Assembly: GCF_024919295.1 (NCBI RefSeq)
Contig: NZ_JANWTC010000003.1
Location: forward strand, 124,001 to 188,000
DNA: 64,000 nucleotides
Reading direction: 5' to 3'
Origin: Corynebacterium lemuris
Lineage (GTDB): Bacteria; Actinomycetota; Actinomycetes; Mycobacteriales; Mycobacteriaceae
The notes beneath the pieces are model-generated. The model ran no database searches and was not told where the DNA came from. It saw only the letters and a list, made by a program, of their open reading frames with translations. Numbering within the stretch: position 1 is the first letter of the stretch; every line of letters begins with the position of its first letter. This document shows positions 1 to 8,412 of this stretch, piece by piece. Made by a program: the position numbers and the translations under genes.

Positions 1-408
1 GCGCTGGGCATGTCGCACCAGCAGACCATGCGGACGATCCTGCTGCCGCAGGCGATCGCCGCCATGCTGCCGGCGCTGATCGCCCAGATGGTCATCGCAC
101 TGAAGGACTCCGCGCTGGGTTACCAGATCGGCTACGTGGAGGTCGTCCGTTCCGGCATCCAGTCCGCCTCCTTCAACCAGAACTTCCTGGCCTCGCTGAC
201 GATCGTCGCGATCATCATGATCCTGATCAACTGGGCCCTGACCTCCCTGGCGCAGCGCGTTGAGCGGCAGTTGCGGGCCGGCCGGGCGCGCCGCAACATC
301 CTGGCCAAGGTCCCGGAGATGCCCGACCAGGGCATCGACACCAAGGACAACGTCAACGTCGACTGGCAGGCCCCCGGTTACGTGGACATCCAGAACCCGG
401 ACCGCTGA
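1..408 (+). CDS. gluD: Glutamate ABC transporter permease GluD, C-terminal part
   Basis: Inner-membrane permease of the GluABCD glutamate uptake importer. The reading frame is already open at base 1, so the start lies outside the window and about 135 C-terminal residues are visible. The opening residues carry the end of the permease coupling region ([13 protein letters not shown]), where these subunits contact the ATPase. A membrane segment follows (about residues 63-80), and then a polar cytoplasmic tail rich in Arg and Asp. The assignment rests on the family sequence and on recX-recA immediately downstream, the order known in C. glutamicum. Strong terminator follows. Confidence 0.85.
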   Translation, partial: ALGMSHQQTMRTILLPQAIAAMLPALIAQMVIALKDSALGYQIGYVEVVRSGIQSASFNQNFLASLTIVAIIMILINWALTSLAQRVERQLRAGRARRNILAKVPEMPDQGIDTKDNVNVDWQAPGYVDIQNPDR

Positions 409-427
409 ATCCTCCTCCGACGGAAAA

Positions 428-459
428 ACCGCCGCCACCCGGCTCCGGGTGGCGGCGGT
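428..459. terminator. Bidirectional terminator between gluD and recX
   Basis: Two perfect 14-bp GC-rich arms (428-441 and 446-459) enclose a 4-nt loop. An A-run lies on the left and a short T-run (tgtttt) on the right, so it can end both gluD on the plus strand and recX on the minus strand. Confidence 0.85.
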
Positions 460-479
460 CCGCTGTTTTGCCGGCGGTG

Positions 480-1055
480 TCAGCCGAGACCGGCGATGCG
501 TTCCTCGAGGGCCTCCCGCGCGATGCGCAGGCTCATGCCCTGGGGGAAACCACGGCGAGCCAGCACCCCGACGATGCGCCGCAGCGCCTTATCGGTTTCC
601 GCCCGGTCGGCCGGGGCCTCCCGGATGGTGCGGGCCTTCTTCTCCGCCAGGGCCCGGGCGGTGGCCTCCTCATCGGCGGCGTCGATCTGGTCAAGGGCCT
701 CGGCCCGCGTGGCGGAGTCGATGCCCTTCTGGCGCAGCTCCTGCTCCAGCACGCGGGTGGACTTGCCGCGGCGGGCGTGGCGCTGCCGGACCCATTCCCG
801 GGCGAAGGCCGCGTCGTCGATGAGGTTGACCGCCGCCAGATCATCAAGCACGTCATCGACGACCACGGGTTCAAACTCGGCTTCGATGAGCCGCTCGCGC
901 AGCTCCTGGCGGGATCGGGCCCGCACATCAAGCAGCCCCAGGGCGCGCCGGCGCACGGCCGCCTTGGCCTCCTCCGCTTCCCGGTCAAACTGGCCCGACC
1001 TGAATCCGGCGATCGCCTCCTTCAGCTGGGCGATCTTCTGCTCCCGGCTGGTCAT
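480..1055 (-). CDS. recX: Regulatory protein RecX
   Basis: 191-residue modulator of RecA that binds RecA filaments and limits recombinase activity. The sequence is the usual helical three-repeat RecX fold, with RARSRQELRERL and DDAAFAREWVRQR resembling the family's conserved helices. ATG at 1055 is chosen because a clear ribosome site (AGGAGG) sits 5 nt upstream; the longer open frame only overlaps recA out of frame. It lies 16 bp after recA, so the two are co-transcribed and recX should respond to the same SOS signal. Confidence 0.93.
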   Translation of the reverse strand: MTSREQKIAQLKEAIAGFRSGQFDREAEEAKAAVRRRALGLLDVRARSRQELRERLIEAEFEPVVVDDVLDDLAAVNLIDDAAFAREWVRQRHARRGKSTRVLEQELRQKGIDSATRAEALDQIDAADEEATARALAEKKARTIREAPADRAETDKALRRIVGVLARRGFPQGMSLRIAREALEERIAGLG

Positions 1056-1071
1056 GGCACCTCCTGCCCCG

Positions 1072-2211
1072 CTATTCCGCGGTGGCCGCAGCCTCGGCTT
1101 CAACTTCAGCCTCGGCCTCGTCGTCGAAGTCGACGTTGGGCACCATGTCGACCGGCTCGTCGGTGAGGGTGTCGCCTGCGGCGGCCGCCTCGGGCCCGAT
1201 GCCCAGCTTGATGAAGATCTTGCGCTCGATCTCGTCGGCCAGCTCCGGAGTCTCCTTGAGCAGCAGGCGGGCCTTCTCCTTGCCCTGCCCGAGCTGGTCA
1301 CCCTCGTAAGTGAACCAGGAGCCGGACTTCTTCACGATGCCGTTCTCCACACCGAGGTCGATGATGGAGGACTCCCGGGAGATGCCCTCGCCGTAGATGA
1401 TGTCGAACTCGGCGATCTTGAAGGGCGGGGAGACCTTGTTCTTGACCACCTTGACGCGGGTGCGGTTACCGATGGCGTCCTGGCCGTCCTTGAGTGTCTG
1501 GATGCGGCGTACGTCGAGGCGGACCGAGGCGTAGAACTTCAGTGCCTTACCGCCGGTGGTGGTCTCCGGGGAGCCGAACATGACGCCGATCTTCTCGCGC
1601 AGCTGGTTGATGAAGATGGCGGTGGTGCCGGAGGTGTGCAGGGCTCCGGTCATCTTGCGCAGTGCCTGGCTCATCAGACGGGCCTGCAGGCCAACGTGGC
1701 TGTCACCCATCTCGCCCTCGATCTCGGCCTTCGGGGTCAGGGCCGCGACGGAGTCGATGACGAGGATGTCGATGGCGCCGGAGCGCACGAGCATGTCTGC
1801 GATCTCCAGGGCCTGCTCGCCGGTGTCCGGCTGGGAGACCAGCAGGTTGTCGGTGTCCACGCCGAGCTTCTTGGCGTAGTCGGGGTCCAGTGCGTGCTCG
1901 GCGTCGATGAAGGCGGCGATACCGCCGGCCTTCTGCGCCTGGGCGATGGCGTGCAGCGCCACGGTCGTCTTACCGGAGGACTCCGGGCCGTAGATCTCGA
2001 CGACGCGGCCGCGGGGGAAACCTCCGATGCCGAGGGCCACATCGATCGCGGTGTTGCCGGAAGAGATGACCTGGATCGGCGGACGGTTCTCGTCACCGAG
2101 GCGCATGACCGCGCCCTTGCCGTAGTCCTTCTCGATCATCGCCAGCGCGGCGTCGAGAGCCTTCTGCCGGTCATCGCCCTTGGCGGAGGTGGCCTTCTTC
2201 TTGGTTGCCAT
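1072..2211 (-). CDS. recA: Recombinase RecA
   Basis: 379-residue ATP-dependent recombinase that forms filaments on single-stranded DNA, drives strand exchange and triggers LexA self-cleavage. The Walker A motif GPESSGKTT is at residues 75-83; the L1/L2 loop region and the acidic C-terminal tail (Glu/Ala repeats) are present. ATG at 2211 is preceded by AGAAGGAAA. An upstream TTG-type extension to 2280 exists but is not supported by family length (about 376 residues in C. glutamicum). A LexA-type box lies about 200 bp upstream. It heads the recA-recX unit. Confidence 0.98.
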   Translation of the reverse strand: MATKKKATSAKGDDRQKALDAALAMIEKDYGKGAVMRLGDENRPPIQVISSGNTAIDVALGIGGFPRGRVVEIYGPESSGKTTVALHAIAQAQKAGGIAAFIDAEHALDPDYAKKLGVDTDNLLVSQPDTGEQALEIADMLVRSGAIDILVIDSVAALTPKAEIEGEMGDSHVGLQARLMSQALRKMTGALHTSGTTAIFINQLREKIGVMFGSPETTTGGKALKFYASVRLDVRRIQTLKDGQDAIGNRTRVKVVKNKVSPPFKIAEFDIIYGEGISRESSIIDLGVENGIVKKSGSWFTYEGDQLGQGKEKARLLLKETPELADEIERKIFIKLGIGPEAAAAGDTLTDEPVDMVPNVDFDDEAEAEVEAEAAATAE

Positions 2212-2393
2212 GGTGGCGTTTCCTTCTGTTGGGTGGTCTGTGGTGACGTCGGTGGGTTGGTCGGGCAGGAAAGTGTCCATATCCTCTTGGACTCCGTTCG
2301 CCCCCGAAAGGCTCCCGGTTCAGGGATGTCCGCCCTCCCGCACGATGTTCTGGCCCCACGGTATCCACAGGGTGGGACACAAGGATCGTCGAG

Positions 2394-2420
2394 TTCGAAC
2401 TTACACGCACGTTTGTTCGA
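2394..2420. promoter_or_regulatory. LexA-type SOS box upstream of recA
   Basis: Read on the minus strand, TCGAACAAACGTGCGT (2405-2420) matches the actinobacterial SOS box TCGAAC-N4-GTTCGA at 10 of 12 fixed positions. A second half-site GTTCGAA lies at 2394-2400, so TTCGAAC and GTTCGAA form perfect 7-bp inverted arms 14 bp apart. The position in the recA leader fits LexA control. Confidence 0.7.
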
Positions 2421-2428
2421 AAGCAACG

Positions 2429-2644
2429 TCAGCGGCTGGGGTCATCACGTCCCAGTCGGCGCCCCTCCGGAACGTCGAAGTCATCACACAGCTCCAGCCA
2501 CACCTTGCGCAGGTCAACGCCGTCCTCGATGAGCTGCTCCGGGGTGCGCCCACTGGAGACGAGCACGTGGGAGTGCGCGAGGAACCGCGCGTGGGCCCGC
2601 CCGAACTCGTCCTCGAGGAGCTGATGGAATTCCGTCAGTCGCAT
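2429..2644 (-). CDS. DUF3046 family protein
   Basis: 71-residue protein beginning MRLTEFHQLLEDEFG, the signature start of the small actinobacterial DUF3046 family, whose members commonly sit next to recA. No catalytic motif is visible and its function is unknown. ATG at 2644 follows a TATCAT -10 box by 6 nt on the minus strand, so the message is probably leaderless. The gene lies between the recA promoter region and the divergent bioY gene. Confidence 0.85.
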   Translation of the reverse strand: MRLTEFHQLLEDEFGRAHARFLAHSHVLVSSGRTPEQLIEDGVDLRKVWLELCDDFDVPEGRRLGRDDPSR

Positions 2645-2693
2645 GCCCGCATGATACCGGGACCTGTGTCCACAGGCCTCCCCGACGCTCGAC

Positions 2694-2706
2694 TGAACAC
2701 CGTTCA
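2694..2706. promoter_or_regulatory. BioQ-type operator before bioYMN
   Basis: TGAACACCGTTCA is a perfect 5-bp inverted repeat with a 3-bp spacer. The known BioQ operator of C. glutamicum is TGAAC-N3-GTTAC, so 9 of 10 fixed bases agree. It ends 4 bp before a TACCGT -10 box (2711-2716), a good position for repression by biotin-responsive BioQ. Confidence 0.75.
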
Positions 2707-2722
2707 GTGCTACCGTGTCCCC

Positions 2723-3307
2723 ATGACCACAACCACCACCCGCACCTCGCGGTCCACGGTCCAGGACCTGGCATATGTTGCTGTTTTCGCGGCCCTGATC
2801 ATCGTGCTCGCCTTCGTCGCCATCCCCCTCGGCGCCGCCGGCGTGCCGATCGTCCTCCAGAACGCGGCGATCGTGCTGGCCGGCCTCGTCCTCGGTGGCC
2901 GCCGCGGCTTCCTCGTCGCCGCGCTCGTCCTCTTCCTCGGCCTCATCGGCCTGCCCGTGCTCGCCGGTGGGCGCACCACGCTCGCGGCCCTGGCCGGCCC
3001 GACCGTCGGCTACCTCGTCGGATACCTCGTCTCTGCCGGTGTCGCGGGCGCCATCGCCTACCGTGCCCCCGCACGCAACCGCGGTGCCCAGGTCATGTGG
3101 TTCACCGGCGCCGCCGCTGTCGGCCTGCTGCTCCAGTACTTCTTCGGCGCCCTGGGACTGGTGTGGCGGGCCGGACTGAGCCTGGGCGAGTCGATCATCG
3201 CCCAGGGCGCCTTCCTCATCCCGGACGCCGCGAAATTCGCCGTCATGGTGGTCATCGCCCTCGGCATCCACGCCGCTTTCCCCGACCTCCTCTCCCGCAG
3301 GAAATAA
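2723..3307 (+). CDS. bioY: Biotin ECF transporter S component BioY
   Basis: 194-residue membrane protein that binds biotin and forms the substrate-specific subunit of an energy-coupling-factor importer. About six hydrophobic segments are visible, with the BioY-like GRRGFLVAALVLFLGLIGLP stretch near residues 58-77. ATG at 2723 lies 6 nt after a -10 box, suggesting a leaderless mRNA. Its stop overlaps the bioM start by one base (TAATG). Likely repressed by BioQ through the upstream operator. Confidence 0.95.
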   Translation: MTTTTTRTSRSTVQDLAYVAVFAALIIVLAFVAIPLGAAGVPIVLQNAAIVLAGLVLGGRRGFLVAALVLFLGLIGLPVLAGGRTTLAALAGPTVGYLVGYLVSAGVAGAIAYRAPARNRGAQVMWFTGAAAVGLLLQYFFGALGLVWRAGLSLGESIIAQGAFLIPDAAKFAVMVVIALGIHAAFPDLLSRRK

Positions 3308-3996
3308 TGCCCGCCATCACCTTCGACAATGTCTCCGTCGTCTTCGACGGAGACATCTCCCCCACTCTGGACCAGGTCAACCTGGAGCTCACCGAACACC
3401 GGATCGGCGTCATCGGCGCCAACGGCTCCGGCAAATCCACCCTCGCCCGGCTCATCAACGGACTGGGCTCCCCCACCTCGGGGCAGGTCAGCATGGACGG
3501 ACGCGACGTGGACAAATACGGCCGGGAGATCCGCCGCCGTGTCGGCTTCGTCTTCTCCGACGCCGAGAACCAGATCGTCATGCCCCAGGTGCGTGACGAC
3601 GTCGCCTTCTCCCTGCGCCGCCTGAAACTCTCCCGCGCCGAACGCGACGCACGTGTCGACGCCGCCCTCGACCGCTTCGGCCTCACCCCTTTGGCCGAGG
3701 CCTCCCCCCACACGCTCTCCGGCGGTCAGAAACAGCTGCTCGCGCTCGCCGCCGTCCTGGTCATCGAACCCGAGCTGATCATCGCCGACGAACCGACCAC
3801 ACTGCTCGACCTGCGCAACCGCGTCCGCATCGCCCGGGAATTCGCCGCGCTGGAGCAGCAGCTCATCGTGGTCACCCACGACCTGGACCTCCTCGAGGAC
3901 TTCGACCGCGTCATCTGCCTGGACAACGGCCGCATCATCGCCGACGGCAACCCCCGCGAGGTGTGCGCCCACTACCGGGGAGTGATGCTGGCGTGA
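3307..3996 (+). CDS. bioM: Biotin ECF transporter ATPase BioM
   Basis: 229-residue ABC-type ATPase that powers biotin uptake. Walker A GANGSGKST is at residues 37-45, the signature LSGGQKQ at about 138-144, and Walker B ends in IIADEPT followed by the H-loop VVTHDLD. It overlaps bioY by one base and bioN by four (GTGA), so the three are translationally coupled in one operon. Confidence 0.95.
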   Translation: MPAITFDNVSVVFDGDISPTLDQVNLELTEHRIGVIGANGSGKSTLARLINGLGSPTSGQVSMDGRDVDKYGREIRRRVGFVFSDAENQIVMPQVRDDVAFSLRRLKLSRAERDARVDAALDRFGLTPLAEASPHTLSGGQKQLLALAAVLVIEPELIIADEPTTLLDLRNRVRIAREFAALEQQLIVVTHDLDLLEDFDRVICLDNGRIIADGNPREVCAHYRGVMLA

Positions 3997-4604
3997 GGAA
4001 CATCCCGCTGGGTGTCCACCTTCCCGGGAACACCCTGATCCACCGTGCCCCCGCAGGCTGGAAATTCCTCGCCCTCCTGGCCCTCATCCTGACCTCCACC
4101 TTGCTGGTGGACACCCCTGCCATGGCCACCCTGTGGCTGGGCGTGGTGGCCGTGGGTTATGTGGTGGCCCGCGTGCCACTGCGGATGGCCCTCGGGCAGA
4201 CCCTCCCCGTGTTGCCGGTCCTGCTGGCACTGGGAGCCTTCCAGTGGTGGCAGCGCGGCCTCGACCTCGCGCTGACCATGGTGCTCGTCCTGTGGGCCTC
4301 CGTGGCCGCCGCCGCGCTGCTCACCCTGACCACCACCATCGCTGAACTGATGGGAGCGATCGAGAAGGGGCTGTCCCCCTTCGCCCGCTTCGGCCTGCCC
4401 GTGGAGACCATCTCCCTGGCGGTCTCCCTGACCTTCCGCCTCATCCCCCTCCAGCTGGCCACCGTGCAGGAGGTGCTGGCCGCACGTAAGGCCCGCGGGG
4501 CAGGCTTCTCCATCGCGGCCTTCGGCACCCCCGTGCTCATCCGTTCCATCCGCCGCGCCCGGCTGCTCGCGGAGGCCCTCACCGCCCGCGGTGTCGGCGA
4601 CTGA
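3993..4604 (+). CDS. bioN: Biotin ECF transporter transmembrane coupling protein BioN
   Basis: 203-residue EcfT-type subunit that links BioY to the ATPase. Hydrophobic segments fill the first 130 residues, and the two coupling-helix motifs are recognisable as AARKARGAGF and RRARLLAEAL near the C-terminus. The GTG start at 3993 overlaps the bioM stop. An in-frame ATG upstream lies inside bioM and would add ten residues foreign to the family. Last gene of bioYMN. Confidence 0.93.
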   Translation: MRNIPLGVHLPGNTLIHRAPAGWKFLALLALILTSTLLVDTPAMATLWLGVVAVGYVVARVPLRMALGQTLPVLPVLLALGAFQWWQRGLDLALTMVLVLWASVAAAALLTLTTTIAELMGAIEKGLSPFARFGLPVETISLAVSLTFRLIPLQLATVQEVLAARKARGAGFSIAAFGTPVLIRSIRRARLLAEALTARGVGD

Positions 4605-4638
4605 TCCTGAAATCCGCCCTCGCCCCAGGCACAGAAAA

Positions 4639-4669
4639 ACTCCCCGGAAACCAGTGGTTTCCGGGGAGT
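4639..4669. terminator. Terminator between bioN and pspA
   Basis: Arms ACTCCCCGGAAACC and GGTTTCCGGGGAGT (14 bp, perfect) with a 3-nt loop. An A-run lies on the left, giving a T-run for minus-strand transcripts. It serves the converging bioYMN and clgR-pspA units. Confidence 0.85.
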
Positions 4670-4684
4670 CTGCTTGTCTACGGG

Positions 4685-5518
4685 CTACTCGCCGCGCAGT
4701 TCGCGCATGCGGCGGGCGACGGCGTCATCGGCGACGTTGTCGGCACCGGGCGCGCCGCCCTCGATCGCCTTGTCCGCGGCCGGGGAGGACAGCTCGTTGC
4801 CGCCCTTCATCTCAGCGCGGATCTGCTCGAGGCGGGAGTGTCCGGCCATCTGGATGCCGGCCTGCTGCACCTCGGCCATGCGGCCCTCGACAGAGTTCTG
4901 AGCCAGCTCGGCCTGGCCGAGCGCGTTGGCGTAGCGGCGCTCGATCTTCTCGCGCACCTGGTCCAGGTTCGGGGTGGAACCGGCGGTGATGGAGTTCATG
5001 GACTGCAGGGACTCAGAGACCTTCTCCTGCATCTTGGCCTGCTCCAGCTGGGAGAGCAGCTTGGTGCGCTCGGCGACCTTCTGCTGCAGGGCCATGGAGT
5101 TGCGCTCGACGGCCTGCTTGGCCTGGTCAGCCTGCTGCAGGGACTGGTCGTGAAGCTGCTTGGTGTCCTCGACGGACTGTTCCGCGGTGACCAGCTGGGC
5201 GGCGAAGGCCTCGGCAGCGTTCTCGTACTCGACGGCCTTCTTCTCATCGCCCTCGGCGCGGGCCTTGTCAGCCAGCTGCAGGGCCTGACGGGTGTTGGCC
5301 TGGAGCTTCTCGATCTCGCCGAGACGACGGTTCAGCTGCATTTCCAGCTGACGCTGGTTGCCGATGACGGCAGCGGCCTGCTGCGACAGCTCCTGGTGCT
5401 GGCGCTGCGCGTCCTCGATGGCCTGCTGAATCTGCACCTTCGGATCGGCGTTCTCCTCGATCTTCGAGTCGAACAGCGCCATCAGGTACTTCCATGCCTT
5501 GACGAAGGGATTAGCCAT
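4685..5518 (-). CDS. pspA: PspA/IM30 family phage-shock protein
   Basis: 277-residue peripheral membrane protein of the ESCRT-III-like PspA/Vipp1 family that stabilises the cytoplasmic membrane under stress. The N-terminal amphipathic helix ([15 protein letters not shown]) is followed by long Gln/Glu/Ala-rich coiled coils to about residue 225 and a short polar tail. It lies directly downstream of clgR; in actinobacteria the two form an envelope-stress operon with ClgR as activator. A palindrome in the 80-bp gap between them could be an operator. Confidence 0.93.
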   Translation of the reverse strand: MANPFVKAWKYLMALFDSKIEENADPKVQIQQAIEDAQRQHQELSQQAAAVIGNQRQLEMQLNRRLGEIEKLQANTRQALQLADKARAEGDEKKAVEYENAAEAFAAQLVTAEQSVEDTKQLHDQSLQQADQAKQAVERNSMALQQKVAERTKLLSQLEQAKMQEKVSESLQSMNSITAGSTPNLDQVREKIERRYANALGQAELAQNSVEGRMAEVQQAGIQMAGHSRLEQIRAEMKGGNELSSPAADKAIEGGAPGADNVADDAVARRMRELRGE

Positions 5519-5555
5519 GTCGGATCGGGCCTTCCTAGATTTTGTTCAACGTTAA

Positions 5556-5571
5556 CGCCACCATGGTAGCG
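5556..5571. promoter_or_regulatory. Palindrome in the clgR-pspA gap
   Basis: CGCCACCATGGTAGCG is a 16-bp near-perfect palindrome (14 of 16 bases symmetrical) about 40 bp before the pspA start. It does not fit the published C. glutamicum ClgR motif spacing (CGC-N5-GCG), so its role is open: a variant operator or an mRNA hairpin. Confidence 0.35.
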
Positions 5572-5598
5572 GACAGAACCACGTACCGTCGGGCGGTG

Positions 5599-5925
5599 TT
5601 ATGCGCGCAGGGTGCCCGTGACGAATTCCTCCGTGACGGACTGGAGCGCCATGGAACCGGCGGCCTCGATGAGGACGTCCGCGACCGAGGTGCCCAGCGC
5701 ATGGCACACGGACGCCAACAGTTCGGAGGAGACCTCCTTGCGGCCGCGTTCCAGTTCGGACAGGTAACCGGGTGAGACACGCGCAGATTCTGCGAGTTCC
5801 CGCAGAGTGATGCCCTTTTCCGCCCGGAACGAGCGGAGGGCAGCACCGAGTGCCTCCCGGAGCAGGGGTTCAGGGGCCCGCCGGGGAGCGACGAGCGGGG
5901 TATCAATGACAGCGGTGGTAACCAT
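5599..5925 (-). CDS. clgR: Transcriptional regulator ClgR
   Basis: 108-residue XRE-family regulator. The helix-turn-helix spans about residues 40-62 (LRELAESARVSPGYLSELER). ClgR is the actinobacterial activator of clp protease, stress-repair and psp genes and is itself removed by Clp proteolysis; the C-terminus ends in small hydrophobic residues (TLRA), which fits a degradation tag. It sits 8 bp after cinA and before pspA, the conserved pgsA-cinA-clgR-pspA order. Confidence 0.93.
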   Translation of the reverse strand: MVTTAVIDTPLVAPRRAPEPLLREALGAALRSFRAEKGITLRELAESARVSPGYLSELERGRKEVSSELLASVCHALGTSVADVLIEAAGSMALQSVTEEFVTGTLRA

Positions 5926-5933
5926 TACTCCTT

Positions 5934-6407
5934 CTAACGACCAGCGGCACCGGTTTGTTCCACCCGGGCCAGCAACCCTTCCAGTGCGGCGGCCACGGCG
6001 GCCTCCCGGATCTCCCGGCGGGAGCCGGTGAAGTTGTGTCCCTGTGTCTCGACGCCGCCCTCGTCCGCGTAACCGATCCAGACCTCCCCCACCGGGCGTC
6101 CGTCCTGTGGATCGGGTCCGGCCACCCCGGTCAGGGACACGCCCCAGTCCGCGAGGCAGACCTTGCGCACCCCCACCGCCATGGCGGCGGCCGCCTCCGT
6201 GGAGACGGGACCGAAGGTGTCCAGCACCTGAGCCGGGACACCTGCGAGCAACATCTTCAGCTCGGTGGCGTAGGTGATCAGCCCGCCCCGCAACACCGTG
6301 GAGGCACCGGGGGTGTCGGCGAGCGTCGCGGTGGCCAGGCCCGCGGTCAGGGACTCGCAGAACGCGACGGTGAGACCGCGGCTGCGCAACGCGTCGACGA
6401 GGGTCAC
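5934..6407 (-). CDS. cinA: CinA C-terminal domain family protein (PncC-like)
   Basis: 157-residue single-domain member of the CinA C-terminal family. Stand-alone proteins of this kind are nicotinamide-nucleotide amidohydrolases (PncC), which recycle NMN to nicotinic acid mononucleotide; the specific activity here is inferred. Family motifs CESLTAGL and GVAGPDPQDGRPVGEVW are present. GTG at 6407 is chosen because it overlaps the pgsA stop (GTGA); the longer open frame only reads through pgsA. Co-transcribed with pgsA and clgR. Confidence 0.88.
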   Translation of the reverse strand: MTLVDALRSRGLTVAFCESLTAGLATATLADTPGASTVLRGGLITYATELKMLLAGVPAQVLDTFGPVSTEAAAAMAVGVRKVCLADWGVSLTGVAGPDPQDGRPVGEVWIGYADEGGVETQGHNFTGSRREIREAAVAAALEGLLARVEQTGAAGR

Positions 6408-6949
6408 GGCTGCCGCCGGGAATCGATCAGGTACTGCACACCCGTCCACACGGTGACCACCACGGCGGCGAGCATGACCAGCCAGCTCGGCAGATCCATC
6501 CACGCCGGCAGGGGCATCAGGTACAGGCCCACGGCGACTGCCTGCAGGGTGGTCTTGACCTTGCCACCCTTCGATGCGGGGACGACCAGCCCACGGCGCA
6601 GCATGACCATCCGCCAGACGGTGATGCCGAACTCACGCACCAGGATCACGACGGTGACCCAGACGGGCAGGACACCGATGATGTTCAGACTGACCAGCGC
6701 GGCGGTCATGAGGGCCTTGTCGGCGATCGGGTCGGCGATCTTGCCGAAGTCCGTCACCAGGTTGCGGGCCCGGGCGATGTCCCCGTCAAGTTTGTCGGTG
6801 ATCATCAGGGCCACGAAGACGCCGAAGGCCCACCACATGTGATCGGCCAGCACGAGCCAGACGAACAGCGGGATGACCACGATCCGCAGACTCGTCAACA
6901 CATTGGGCAGGTTGAAGTTGCTGGGTTTCGCGGGCGTCGGTGCAGTCAC
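6404..6949 (-). CDS. pgsA: CDP-alcohol phosphatidyltransferase, PgsA-type
   Basis: 181-residue integral membrane enzyme of phospholipid synthesis, likely making phosphatidylglycerophosphate from CDP-diacylglycerol and glycerol-3-phosphate. The full catalytic motif D-x2-DG-x2-AR-x8-G-x3-D-x3-D is intact at residues 52-77. Several membrane segments follow. The GTG start at 6949 gives the family-like opening TAPTPAKPSNFNLPN; an upstream ATG would add a non-hydrophobic extension reaching the divergent promoter. First gene of the pgsA-cinA-clgR-pspA group. Confidence 0.92.
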   Translation of the reverse strand: MTAPTPAKPSNFNLPNVLTSLRIVVIPLFVWLVLADHMWWAFGVFVALMITDKLDGDIARARNLVTDFGKIADPIADKALMTAALVSLNIIGVLPVWVTVVILVREFGITVWRMVMLRRGLVVPASKGGKVKTTLQAVAVGLYLMPLPAWMDLPSWLVMLAAVVVTVWTGVQYLIDSRRQP

Positions 6950-6992
6950 GCCACACACCCTACCTGCCCGGGGCCGAGTAGCATTTCTAGGC

Positions 6993-7298
6993 ATGAAATA
7001 CTTTGCAGTCCATTACCAGTACCCCCATGAGGCAGCGGAGATTGTCGCGCTGCGCCCCGAACACCGCGAATGGCTGGCCACCCTGGCCGCCGCGGGCCAG
7101 CTCGTCGGCTCCGGCCCCTACACCGACGGTGAGGGCAGCGCGCTGATCATCATCCGTCTCCCCGAGACCGCCACGCTGCGTGACGCCGAGGAGCTCATGG
7201 ATAACGACCCGTTCACCCGCGAGAACGCGCTTGCGGGCCGCACCGTCCGGGAGTGGAACCCCGTGCTGAACGTGTTCCGCGGCCCGGACGGGAACTGA
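6993..7298 (+). CDS. YciI family protein
   Basis: 101-residue dimeric alpha-beta barrel protein of the YciI family, which has a conserved His-Asp pair but few proven reactions. Visible features are the opening MKYFAVHYQYP, a central RPEHREWLATL helix with a likely catalytic His, and the late stretch NDPFTRENALAGRTVREW. A TAGCAT -10 box lies 8 nt before the ATG, so the mRNA may be leaderless. Single gene divergent from pgsA and convergent with terC. Confidence 0.88.
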   Translation: MKYFAVHYQYPHEAAEIVALRPEHREWLATLAAAGQLVGSGPYTDGEGSALIIIRLPETATLRDAEELMDNDPFTRENALAGRTVREWNPVLNVFRGPDGN

Positions 7299-7299
7299 C

Positions 7300-8412
7300 C
7301 TACTCCCTGTTGCGCGGGATGCCTGCCTGGCCGGTCTGATCGGCCGGCAGGTCCGGCTCCGCATCCCCGTACTTCTCGTCGTCGGTGAGCTCATGCTCTT
7401 CCTCGCGGACGAAGACGCGGGTGTCGATGGCACCCTGGGACTTCTCCCAGTGGTTGCGCCAGATGGACGCGAGCACCGTCACCGTCAGGATGCCCACGAT
7501 GGCCACCAGCGACCATTCCGTCGCGATCTCCGGCACCGTCACGTTGTCACCGCCGTTGACGAACGGCAGGTTGTTCTCGTGCAGGGCGTGCAGCAGCAGC
7601 TTCACGCCGATGAAGCCCAGGATCAGCGCCAGGCCGTAGGGCAGGTAGACCAGACGGTCAAGCAGACCGTCGAGCAGGAAGTACATCTGGCGCAGGCCCA
7701 TCAGCGAGAAGGCGTTGGTGGTGAACACCAGGTAGGCCTCCGTGGTGATGCCGTAGATCGCCGGGATGGAGTCGAAGGCGAACATGACGTCCACGAGGCC
7801 GATGGCCACCAGCGCCACGAACAGCGGCGTGAGGGCAAATTTTCCGTGGAAGCGGGTGGTGAGCTTGTCGCCGTCGTAGCCCGGGGTGACCGGCACGACC
7901 TTGCGCAGCCATTTGATGATCCGCATGTCGTTGGGGTCGGTCTCTGGGGCGTCGGTGATCTCGTCCCACAGCAGCTTGACCGCGGTCCACAGCAGGAAGG
8001 CCGCAAACAGGTAGAACACGTCCGACCAGGCGGAGATGACGGCGGCACCCATGAGGATGAACACCAGGCGGAAGACCAGCGCCAGCACAATGCCGATGAG
8101 CAGCACCTTCTGCTGGTATTTGCGCGGGATCTTGAAGGCGCCCATGATCAGGGCGAACACGAAGAGGTTGTCCACGCTCAGCGCCTTCTCCGTCACATAG
8201 CCGGTGAAGTACTCGATGCCGTGCTGGTGGTCCCACATGAAGTAGACGAACACACCGAACAACAGCGCGATGCCGACGTAGAACGCCGACCAGATCCCCG
8301 ATTCCTTGAGCGTGGGCTCATGCGGGGTACGGACGTGGCTGTAGAAGTCGAAAACGAAGAATCCGAGAATCACCGCAATGGTGGCGATCCAGATCCACAA
8401 TGGAATGGTCAA
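7300..8412 (-). CDS. TerC family membrane protein, likely Mn(II) exporter
   Basis: 370-residue integral membrane protein of the TerC/Alx family. Repeated conserved blocks EKALSVDNLFVFALIMGAF and GLVDVMFAFDSIPAIYGITT carry the acidic residues thought to bind metal. The TTG start at 8412 is chosen because GGAGG lies 8 nt upstream and the protein would begin LTIPLWIW; the longer frame would run through a structured leader. That leader is a yybP-ykoY Mn riboswitch, which strongly suggests manganese efflux as in known TerC exporters. The cytoplasmic tail is acidic. Confidence 0.92.
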   Translation of the reverse strand: MTIPLWIWIATIAVILGFFVFDFYSHVRTPHEPTLKESGIWSAFYVGIALLFGVFVYFMWDHQHGIEYFTGYVTEKALSVDNLFVFALIMGAFKIPRKYQQKVLLIGIVLALVFRLVFILMGAAVISAWSDVFYLFAAFLLWTAVKLLWDEITDAPETDPNDMRIIKWLRKVVPVTPGYDGDKLTTRFHGKFALTPLFVALVAIGLVDVMFAFDSIPAIYGITTEAYLVFTTNAFSLMGLRQMYFLLDGLLDRLVYLPYGLALILGFIGVKLLLHALHENNLPFVNGGDNVTVPEIATEWSLVAIVGILTVTVLASIWRNHWEKSQGAIDTRVFVREEEHELTDDEKYGDAEPDLPADQTGQAGIPRNRE

